Origin: Gonocerus acuteangulatus
Lineage: Eukaryota > Arthropoda > Insecta > Hemiptera > Coreidae
DNA: 64,000 bases
Direction of reading: 5' to 3'
Assembly (NCBI GenBank): GCA_946811695.1
Contig: OX328124.1
Location: 90,494,696 to 90,558,695 of the forward strand
In this document: positions 45,296 to 56,100 of the stretch, one piece after another
Position numbering within the stretch: position 1 is the first letter of the stretch
How the letters are laid out: every line of letters begins with the position of its first letter
Translations under genes and position numbers: made by a program
Notes under the pieces: model-generated
Seen by the model: only the letters and a program-made list of their open reading frames with translations
Databases searched by the model: none
Told to the model about the DNA's origin: nothing

Positions 45296-45301
45296 AATAA
45301 A
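45296..45301 (+). promoter_or_regulatory. Polyadenylation signal AATAAA (gene B exon 3b)
   Basis: AATAAA seven bases after the stop codon of the Cys-rich exon. Confidence 0.5.
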
Positions 45302-45509
45302 TTGTAGGTGAAAACGCATGGATTCTGAAATGTCATAGCAATTATGTAAAAAATAAAGTGAAAGCACTGAAAAAAATATGCCATTTGAAGAAGATTAGAA
45401 TTATTTCGAACCATTATGTTTCCCCATCTAACCTACATTCCGCTGGAAAGTGCTGAACGTTTTTTGGCGAAAGAACAACAATTGTGGCCACCATCTTGAT
45501 AACAGAAAC

Positions 45510-45510
<1 letters not shown>

Positions 45511-45551
<41 letters not shown>
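45511..45551. repeat. (TA)n tract
   Basis: About 20 TA units. Similar shorter tracts occur at 7287-7306, 25074-25131, 40023-40042 and 53077-53118. Confidence 0.9.
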
Positions 45552-45555
<4 letters not shown>

Positions 45556-45599
45556 ATTTTAACGGGGGTAATTTTCGATCTATAGTAGCATGTAGGCGC

Positions 45600-46205
45600 T
45601 ATTTACTTTTGAAGTAAGTTTTCAAATCTTCTGTTATGAGTGCAACCTCAGTAGTTTTGCTTTCCGGATCACCCAATTTCTGACCGGCCATGGAAATTTC
45701 AATGCCTACCTGAAAAGGTTTGCGTTGAAAGAATCGGAGGCATGCGTGTGCGGCATGGGCGTATATAGAAAATAATTTCGAAGGTGGCTGGGAAAATTTC
45801 GGGGGGGGGGCTGAGACCATTTCCGGTGTATGGAATACTAACTATTTAGATCTTGGAAGAGTTTTAGCAAACTTAAACGCTATTACACCCAAAATAGAAT
45901 ATGTTTTATGAACTAAATGATCTTATTTAATTTATTTTTAAGGGTTTTATGAAATTTTTGCCGATCAAATCAAAATTTCTGGGGGGGCTGCAGCACCCTC
46001 AGCCCCCCCCCCTCATATACGCTCATAGTGTGCGGAGGTGGGGCTGACACTGTTGAGCATGTGAGAAGCACTCCGCCCGTCGACTCAGGATCTTCCACCA
46101 GATCTGCGACTACACACCGGAAAATGAAGACTCAATGAATTTTGCCGCCTTTTCTACATTCGTCGAGGAGTGGGGGAAACACACAAAGCCCAAATTAGAA
46201 ATTAA
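45600..46205 (+). mobile_element. LINE ORF2 C-terminal remnant, split by a hAT MITE
   Basis: LTGHGNFNAYLKRFALKESE then ACVCG reads up to 45753. After removing the MITE (45754-46027) and one 8-bp target copy, it continues GGGADTVEHV. A later frame gives FHQICDYTPENEDSMNFAAF. This matches the zinc-knuckle tail of non-LTR ORF2. Confidence 0.7.
45754..46027. mobile_element. hAT-type MITE with 8-bp target duplication
   Basis: Ends CATGGGCGTATATAG and, inverted, TATGAGCGTATATGA. Both internal edges are G or C runs. The target duplication GTGTGCGG (45746-45753, 46028-46035) interrupts a LINE ORF exactly. Confidence 0.8.
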
Positions 46206-46619
46206 TAAAGAATAAAGTAATGTTCCTGGGGGGGGGGACAAAACTCAATAGTTGTATTCCTTGGGAGACAGCGAAAAGTGGCTTTTCTAGATCAGAATAA
46301 AATAAAATACAATTCATTTAGATAACACTTTTTTTTCAAAAATAATGGTTGGGGGCTAATAACACTAGTCGACAGTAGTTTAGTTTCCCAGGTTTTTGAG
46401 GTGATTTCATTTGAATTTGATACACTGAATTAAAATATAGAATTAGTTTTTGCCTGGCAGCTCTAGTTTTTAAGACATAATATTTTAGTGAACTATACAT
46501 TACACTATTTTAAATTAAATCCATGGTTTAAACAAACAAACTAAACACGGAATTTTTATTCTATTATACAAATATTATTTTATACCAAGAATGATAAAAG
46601 TCATCAATAGAGACAATTA

Positions 46620-47639
46620 CTCACTTAACACTTCGGAAACATCTATCATAATCCATCCGTAATCTGCCATCATATGGGTATCCCATCTTGGTCGTGATCC
46701 TCTATAATTGTAATATCCTGGTGAAATTTTTCGCCTTGTTCCTCAATAGTGTCTCCTAATTGTCAGGAAAATGGTCTAAGTGGTTGCATAAATAGAGCAC
46801 CTTAATGCTCATGTTACACCCAAGTGATCTGAAACTATTAAGCAACTTGTTCACTAGATCAACGTAGTTTTCAGTGTTGCGTTTGCCCAGAAAATGTTTG
46901 GTAGCTAAAAGTGAAGTCCATGATTTTCTCTCAACCTAATTCATCGAATTTATGAAAGCAGGGTCTTTAATCATTTGCGGCCTTATATTATTCTACTTTA
47001 ATTGTTCCCTACTCGATTTGTTATTAATGGTATTTGTTTCCACAATGTCCATGTTTTCTCTCCTTGGCCACTCTTCTCAAACCCAGTGATGTATTGTGTC
47101 TTGGGAGTCCCAGAAGCAAATATATTTGCTGTCCAAGGAGAAAGATTACCATTTTTAATTCTACACAAATCTCCCATTGATGGTCATGATACTTTAGGTT
47201 CTTCAAGACCAAAACTCTGGTATAGTATTCGTCTTTCATTTTTGTTCAGTGAGCAATTGATATTGAACCATATTCGTTCCCATTATGTAGAAGAAAACAT
47301 TTGAAACTTCGCTTAGAACTGTCAATTAATAGCCACTAATCATCCGGAAAATATTCTGGAAGACCCTTTTTAATCAGATCTCTAATATCCTGACAAAATG
47401 TAAGATTTTCTTCTTCCTGAGAAAAGAATCGTAGCAGTTATTATTAGTTAGTCTCTTGTACGATAAAATGTAATTTCTTGTTCAAATAAATTTGACGATC
47501 CTTCAACCTTAAAGCCAGTCAACTTCAGAAGCTTCTTCGACAAGTTGAGGTCGTTGATCAGGTCATTTAGCGCAACTTGGTTGAAACGTTGAGTAATTGA
47601 TGATATCTTCTCATAATCACTATTATAACTGTCACCTTC

Positions 47640-47720
<81 letters not shown>

Positions 47721-48110
47721 GGCGCTTCGACAACTCGGCCGGCACCCCGGGTGCAGCGAGGAATTTTCCCAACGAGCCGTGGGACGAGAAACAATTCCTG
47801 CCGCGGTGGGGAACGAACCCAACATCTTCCGCTTATGAATCTAAGGCGCTAGCCACTAGACCGCGGGAGACCCCACCTTCAGAGGTATCAGAAGGCTGAT
47901 AAAAGGGTCTGGTAGCTGGTGAAACGTTGGAATTAGTACTGAGTAAGTGAGAAATCGGACACCTTGACGAGACTAAATAAGGACAAGTCCACTTGTTATG
48001 GTTCATTCGATTGATTCCAGTATATTTAAAAGTCATCGAAGGTTCTCCCAAAACCATTGGTACGCTGAATTTCAGACAGGTAGTCCACTGCCTTGAATTC
48101 TCTGTACAAG
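46620..48110 (-). pseudogene. Degenerate member of a dispersed arthropod repeat-borne ORF family
   Basis: Pieces in order on the minus strand: STNSNVSPATRPFYQPSDTS, (SINE), QVALNDLINDLNLSKKLLKL, EQEITFYRTRD, DHQWEICVELKMVIFLLGQQ, LGKRNTENYVDLVNKLLNSF, LCNHLDHFPDNLGDTIEEQG, EKFHQDI. I know this pattern (NDL-RDLNLSK, ICVDLKMVNFLLGQQ, GERFHQDI) from many-copy uncharacterised arthropod proteins. The transposon class is not certain. Frameshifts and a SINE insertion break it. Confidence 0.65.
47644..47873 (-). mobile_element. tRNA-Glu-like SINE, family 1, inside a repeat ORF
   Basis: Reverse copy: T run 47644-47718, ACGGCGC motif, tRNA-like head near 47870. Target duplication CACCTTCAGAG at 47633-47643 and 47874-47884. 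Confidence 0.9.
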
Positions 48111-48482
48111 TTTAACATACCCGATGCCTTGATCTCCAAGCCTAACCTTCGTTGTAGCTATTGAGTGCAATTCCAAAAACTAAATTCCATTATTAATTTG
48201 TAAAAATCTTTATTAGTAAGACTTTTTTAGATGACAAAATCATTAAATTATTACTTAATCTAAAAATTCAAACAACACTCCTCTCTAACTGCGTTCTTCT
48301 TCTGAGAATGACCTATATTTGCGGTCTGGCTGAGAAAATAGGTCGGAAACGAGATTCTACAATTTTCACTATCATTAAAGGAAAACTGAAGGAAGCGGAG
48401 GCTGTTATTGTATAAAAGTAATTGAAGGTTTTCGCACGCAAATTGATAGATACACTAAAATTGGCAGGACTGGTCCTCGGTA

Positions 48483-48515
48483 ATTTAAAACTGGAGACAT
48501 TGGTGATTCATCAGT
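48483..48515 (+). promoter_or_regulatory. Core promoter of gene C (TATA-like plus initiator)
   Basis: TTTAAAA starts at 48484. A TCAGTTG initiator has its A at 48513, about 30 bases downstream, leaving a 19-base 5' UTR. The element from CAGTTG to ATGGCAGC matches gene B. Confidence 0.62.
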
Positions 48516-48531
48516 TGTCACAACTGCAAGT

Positions 48532-48573
48532 ATGGCAGCTACATCTCTCTTGTCTACTACAAGGCTGGTTTTG
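48532..48573 (+). CDS. Gene C exon 1 (signal peptide start)
   Basis: Fourteen codons, donor TTG|GTATGCTCC, phase 0. Its flank and first codons match gene B exon 1. Confidence 0.72.
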
Positions 48574-51500
48574 GTATGCTCCATTGATATAACCAAGTAT
48601 ATTAGAATATATCAGTATTTTTTGCAAAATACGCCAAATGTCCCCATACCTTAAAAATTGCAAGATATGGGAATTCCTTCCCCATCTATGAACTAGAGAG
48701 GTGGCAAAATCCGAGCCAAATCGTATATTTTGTTTGTAAAATTATTTGCATGGCTCTGGAATGCCTTTTAACAATAACCGCAAGCTATAAATATTTGACG
48801 TAGCTAAGGACGTTTCATGGCCTATGTGTGGCATATGAGAAAAAATAAAATCAAAATATTTTAAGGATCAAGGAATCCATCTTGTAATTAATGGAAATAG
48901 ATGGGTCAACAGAAATTTAGAAATGTTAGAAAATGCCTAGACAATTTATTTGCTGCTTCGCAAAATAGCATTAAGTATGGAAAATTGGGTAAAAAATACA
49001 CATTTTTTCGGCAGCTTAGAAAGCATTTAGGCCCTTCATATTCCAGGAGGAAAATGATGGTTATATTGTAAAACAAGCTACCAACAACTATGGTTATTTG
49101 AGTTGGTCCGAAGATATGCTCGCAAAAATTAGCCTAGCCCCTCTCAGCATCTAAGAATAGCTACGTTTTTACGAATCCGCATTAGACTATCATAAAGGAT
49201 TGAAAAAGTCTGTTAACCAGCCAACTCGGACTATATTGGGGGGGGGGGGGGGTGGAGAGTTTATTACGGACATAAATGATTAATATGCCCCTATCGGTCG
49301 TAATTTTTATTATATTAAAACGTGCTCATTTAAAGAGAAACATATTTTACAAAAAATAAACTGCAAATTAAAAATAAATAAATTGCAAATTTACCCCAAT
49401 ATTAAATTACTAATTTGACTAAAGCCATTTTTGTGCAACGAAACTTGATAGACACCATGCACAACATATTGTTGCAAAAAAAACATGATTTTTTAGAATT
49501 TGGCATTTATTCCAGAATAAATTTAAATTAAAAAAAATATAATTATGTATAATTGAAGGGGTCGGGGAAAAATAGTGCCAAGCAACGTTTTTAACAAAAC
49601 TTAACTGTAGCTGCTTCATGTTGAATATTAAGGGGACTATCAGTCTATGATGCAAAAATATGACACACAAGCCAGTGGCGGCTAAAGGGTTAGGCTTGGG
49701 GGGCTTAGCTCCCCCCAGAATATAAATTCACAACCATTTTTGATGAAGTTAGAAAATAAATTGTTTAGGAAAATTAATAGTATTAAGTTCTAATTAATGT
49801 ATTTTCTTAGTTTATCAAATACCTCCTTAATGACTTCCAGGTGCATGGTTATAAAAATTTGATTCTACACCCCCAGGCACGGAGGTAAGCCCATAATAAA
49901 TTAGCCCCCCAGAAATATTTGCCTAAAGCCGCCTATGCTACATACATAACATCCAACATATATGCGCTACAGTTAGGTTTTGTTAAAAAGGTTGCTTAGC
50001 ACTGTTTTGCCACCGACCCCTTCAATTATTTTATGAAAACTAATCTTTGCAGATAATATGATATAACTAACAAACAAATACTATGTTTAAATCGTTGGTT
50101 TGTTCAGGAACTTCTTTTCAGTACATTGGTAATTATGCAGCTAATGAGGTTGCACTCATGAAAGAATGTTTCAAAAATATCTTCAAATATTCAAGGATCT
50201 TGCCTACAAGATACCAAAAATTACTCCTGTGAAAATGTATTTAGAAAGGAACCAGCCCGATCCTGACTTTAAAAAGGCGGTAACATTGCAGCATAAGTGG
50301 AAGATATAATTTTAGTAAAATAATTAATAACAATTGATTTAACTGTTAATTAAGATATAAAGGAGCAATACTATTCAAGTTAATTTTATATTTATTTATG
50401 TTATTATAAGATCATTCTTCAGGGGAGTGGCGTTATCCATCTTTTTGAGGAACGTGCTTAGTTATGCAGCTCTTGCGTGACGGACTTTTGTATTTATTGT
50501 TCCCAATTCAAATTATTATTCTTTTATAAAATAGACAGAAGTCAAATAAAAACGTTTTTCCTTACTAGTTATTTTATCAAAAATTCCCTATGTTCGTAGG
50601 CCTGTAGTCTGTTCAGTTAGAAGGAATAGTTTTAATCCCGCATGCGCGAAATTCTGAGGAAAATATTCCCGACGATTACTCCAATTGCATTTCCATTACA
50701 ATGAGTATTTTTTTTTTTTTTTTATTTATTTATTCTTGAGCTCTCGCAACAAAGGCGACTCACCCAATATAACCATAACATCTGTACAGTGACAATATTG
50801 AAATTATAACATCTAATGCAACATCATTTACTTACCACAGTACATATACTTATTCACACAGTTTAAATTATTAGCTCAATATAAAATAAAATAATTAATT
50901 AACTCAATATAAAAGTTAACTTCATATAAAGAACATATTACAAATATAACTTAAGGATGAGACGGGAAGCAATACTAAACAAGGATTTTGATTTTGAGAA
51001 AAAAAACAAAAAAAAAAAAAAAAACAAAAAAAACATGCGATTATATTTCAGTATGTGGTTATATTCAGGAAATTATTTTAATTTACGATGTTGGAGTATT
51101 GTTTTAATATATGAACTACCTTCAGTTAGTAAGTCGTGTAAGCCATGTGGGTTGAGTAAGTTCTCTAGTTTCCTGCAGTCTGTCAGTATGTGGTTATATT
51201 CAGGAAATTATTTTAATTTACGATGTTGGAGTATTGTTTTAATATATGGACTACCTTCAGTTAGTAAGTCGTGTAAGTGATGTGGGATGAGTAAGTTCTC
51301 CAGTTTCCTGGAGTCTGTCAGTATGTGTTTTATAGTCAACTGTTCATTGCACTCTGGACACATGTACCATTACAATGAACAACACGCTGCTTTAAACTCA
51401 ATAAAAACTGATTGTCTCGTGTAGTGCCAGGGAAGGCTTTGAGAGGTCAGGAAAGGGAAATAGTGTTTAATATTTATCAATAAATAGCCAAAGCTAAGAC

Positions 51501-53073
51501 TAAAAACAATTTAAGCTATAGCTTGTACAAATAGATGGTTTAGTTGGAGGGAAAATGGCGTGGCCTACATTCCCCGTGTATGGAATTGGCGGTAAAAAAT
51601 CTCTCTGTTATAACCTTACCTCTAGGAGGTTTAAGAGGTTTTTAGTCTTAGATTTAGCTAAGTATTGATAAATATTAGACACTATTTCCTTTGTTTGACC
51701 TCTCAAAGCCTTTCCTAGTCTTAAACGAGTCATAATCACGTTTTATAGTGTTTCACGTATCGTGTTGCTCCGTGAAATTGAAATATTCAAATTGTTGAAT
51801 ATTTCCCTCAAAATATTGGCCCACGTCCAAATAGTTTGAAGAAGTTTCGCCTCATCTTGGCTAGGCTGTATAATTAGGTTTTTAACAAGTGTTAGTGCCG
51901 CTGAAGATGCATCAGTGCAGGGGCATGTTTAATGAAAGTAAAAGTATTTTTATTATTTTATTGGCCTTCTGATTATTTTATAATTTTGGGCCACTATTGA
52001 AAATCCATTTAAAGTATTTGAAACGAAATGAAATGAAAAATACTTCATTTTGGGACTTTTCCCCTCAAGAACAACAAATAAATTTACCTAGCACTATTAC
52101 AAAAAAAATAAAAAATTAAAGTTCAATGGATAAAACATTAATTGAGAAACCGATAGTCAATAAGTTTCATGAGGTCAACTAATGTCAATTTATTTATGGT
52201 AAACATTTTGTTTTAGGTAATATTTTGGGCTGTATTATGCCACTATCAGGTAAGAATTATGTTGATATTTTTTTCCCTTTTTATCTAAGAGATATTTTCC
52301 GCATAAAACTCCTTCTTTAACGACCATACAGTTGTTTCTTTAGCTCGGTGAGGGTTGAAACTTGTGAAAGTTTAAACTACGATCAGCACTAGGGATGGAC
52401 AAAATCGTTCTTTTCAAGGAAATATTCCATAGTTCTTGTTAAACCACTTCAAAGTTCAAACGTAGTTCATTTCTATTTTGAAGCTGCCAATAAATAAGAA
52501 AATTCATAACTTGCGAGGATTTCTCAATAAGTAAAATTAAATAAATAAGCGTTATAAAAACCATTAAGCCTATCAATCATAAGGCAAATATAATTAATTG
52601 TCAACAAAAATTGGGAATCCCAATCTTTGTGAGAACGGGCTGAGCTTTGAATTTTTACCCAAACATTGGGTAACTTAGTAGTAAGAATGTTAAAGATAAA
52701 ATTGTTTTACATTTTAGTATTATATTGCATAGGATTAAAGCTGTTTAGTTCAGGAACTAACTAATTCAATTGATTCTTCCGATCCTATGCAGTTCCCTAG
52801 TTCCTTTAGGTCCTGGATTGGGGTGTGGAGGTGTTAAGTTCAGGAACTAACTAATTCAATTGATTCTTCCGATCCTATGCAGTTCCCTAGTTCCTTTAGG
52901 TCCTGGATTGGGGTGTGGAGGTGTTAAGTTCAGGAAATAACTAGTACAACTGAGTCAACCGATCATGATCGTATATAACTGGGAGGGGGCTCAGGAGATT
53001 GATTCATTTTTCAATCGTCTGTACAAATAATTAACTTTGTTATATTAATTGTCCATTTTTTTTTGCTTCAGTA

Positions 53074-53120
<47 letters not shown>

Positions 53121-56100
53121 TTTATTAGGAGATACAATGCACTTACACTATTGTCACATGCTGTCTTAATTAACAATTCCAACTTAGCCACTATGTATCT
53201 GTCTACTGTATAATAGCAATTACGAAAGACCTGCAATTTCGTTACAATTGTGTAGACAAATAAAGCATATTTCCTGTCTGAAACAATAGGTCTTGCTCTT
53301 TAATAATATATATCTTTATACAAGGGCCTTGTTTTGTAATGGGGGTGGGTAAAGCCTGTGGAAAAACATTATCAAGACATTTGTATGTAACAGATACAAA
53401 CAGATATTTTTGATTTTTGGTTTTTGTTTTGTTTGTTAGATTATGGGGAAAGTCATTCCTGATTCCGGAAATGGATTGATCAATAACCAGAAAACTGGAG
53501 TATTTCTGAGTGAAAAAGGAATGAATTATCCTCCTGCGATGTTGAATGTCGTGCTGAGAAGAAGGAGATCTTTAGGCATGGAAGAAAATAATATCATGAA
53601 ATTCAACAACCTACATGGCGAAGAAGGGAGAAGAAAATACACCGTGACTACATCTCTCGGGGTGGATCGTAATAAGAGGTTAATATGATTTCTACAAGGG
53701 TAATCTTATAACACAATATATATTTCATATCTTATAACAAAATTTCATATTGTTTCTGTTAGTTAATCCTTGCGTTTTTAATTATCTTATAATTTCTTTA
53801 TCTCTATGTTTTTACTCTCTATTTGTTATCACACATTTTACATATAAATTCAAACCAGTATGGCCTCTATAATCCAATGGAACATAAATGGCCTTCAAAG
53901 ACGCTTAGGAGACTTAAAACTCTTGTTGCAAAGTAAAAACCCACATATAATAGCACTACAGGAAACACACTTGAAACATGGTAGAGATGTTAACGTTCAT
54001 GGCTTTAACCTATACAGGAAAGATTATGTTTTGGGAGATAAGGCATCCGGCGGAGTTGCAATATTTGTTACTGACAGTATATACTCTGAGCCCATTCGAT
54101 TATATACCAGCATACAAGCAGTAGCGGTCTCAGTACACCTACCTTTCCGAGTTACTGTCTGTTCTGTATATCTTCCACCAGGCGAACCCATTGGCGTACA
54201 CATGATGGAGGATCTGATCACCCAACTCCCAAGTCCTGTCATGATACTGGCTGATGTCAATGGACAAAGTTATACTTGGGGATCAACTACCACAAATACA
54301 AGAGGACAACTAATTGAAAACATACTCGGACACTTTGACTTGATCCCTTTAAACACGCACTTACCAACACACCTTTGCCCCCGTACAGGAACACTATCCA
54401 CCATCGACGTGACTGCTTGCTCAGCTTCCATCTTCTCTCGATTCACGTGGGATGTGTGCGAAGATAGTCATGGGAGTGACCATTTGCCAATTGTCATCAC
54501 CACTAACTCCGATATACCAACCTTTCGTTCTAATCCAAGGTTTAATACAAATAAAGCAGACTGGAAGGTATATCAGGACTACATCGATGACAAACTAAAG
54601 CTAACAAACATATCCACTATCGATGCTTTCCATACTCTGATAATCGAGACAGCTGAGCAAAGCATTCCAAAAACACCAAGCCACTACAGAAGACCTCCGG
54701 TACCCTGGTGGAACGATGAGTGCAGAACAGCTGTAAGCGATCGAAAGAAAGCTCTCCGGCTTTTTAGTAGGAATCCATCGCAAGCGTTTCTTGAGGATTA
54801 TAAAAAGAAGAAAGCCAAGGCACAGTGGGTAATAAAAAATAGTAAGAGGAAATGTTGGATTGACTTTTTGACAAACATTAACGAAAATACCACATCACAA
54901 AACATCTGGCAAAAAATTAACCAAATCCAACACAAAAAGTACAATGCACCCTAAACACCAAGACGACATAATTACAGGCCCTCAGATTATAAGTAATATT
55001 CTAGGAAGTCACTTCAGCAGAATATCTAGCACTACAAACTTCAGTGAAGACTTCCTAGACCACAAAACTTATACTGAGAACATACAAATACCTATACTTA
55101 CTGACTTAGAACATCCACTGAATGACGAATTCACACTGAACGAACTAAAATGTGTTCTTTCAGACGTACGTCACACTTCGCCGGGACCAGACAACATTTC
55201 CTACGAGCTAATTAAAAACTTACCGACTAGAGGTCTGGCTACTCTTTCATGCTGTATAACAAGATCTTCAAGACAGGTACCTATCCTACACTCTGGAACG
55301 AATCTGTTGTTATCCCAGTTATTAAGTCTGGGAAGGACAAGTATTGCCCGTCGAGTTATAGACCGATCTCTGCTGTACTTCAAAGGTTATGGAAAGACTC
55401 GTCAATAAAAGGTTCGTTTGGTATTTAGAAAAAAACGTTAACACGATAGTGACCATCTGTTGTTTTTTCCTAATTTTGGCCCCGGAATCAAATTACTAAT
55501 TTTGCCTTACCGGCCACACTTCTTGATATATTGCATCGAAACTCAGTATACGTTTTGCCGAGTTGGGCATAATCATAATCATAATTACGATTATGATTAT
55601 AATCACAGACTTTCAAGATGTGATTACGATTACGATTATAATCGTAATTACAAGAGTGATTACGATTACACTAGTAATCACATCTTTGGTTATAATTACA
55701 CTCGTAATCACAACATGTTTCTGTTATTACGGCTGTAATCTCAACACGTTTCTCTAATTACGACTGTAATCCCAGCGGTTTCAGGGATTATGCCTATATT
55801 TACAACTATTTTTCTGCGATTATAACTGTTATCACATCTATTTTAATGCAATTTCAGTTGGAGGCCCAATGGCCGTGAGCATTAAGGCGTGAGCACTTAA
55901 CACTCCGTGCCAAAGGGTCGTGGGTTCGATTCCCACTAGGGGTGGTGGCTTTTCTTTAGAAAAAAGAAAAGTCATCAGCCCTATCCTGGCTAGAAAAGGG
56001 TGGTAACCTGTAGATAACCCGTCCTAAAATTCGTAGTTAATAATAAATGGACGTTAAAATTTAATAATAATAATAATAATAATGCAATTTCAACTGTAAT

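Noticed and set aside
54024..54260. Minus-strand frame inside the LINE endonuclease
   Set aside because: It is a shadow of the well-supported plus-strand endonuclease ORF.
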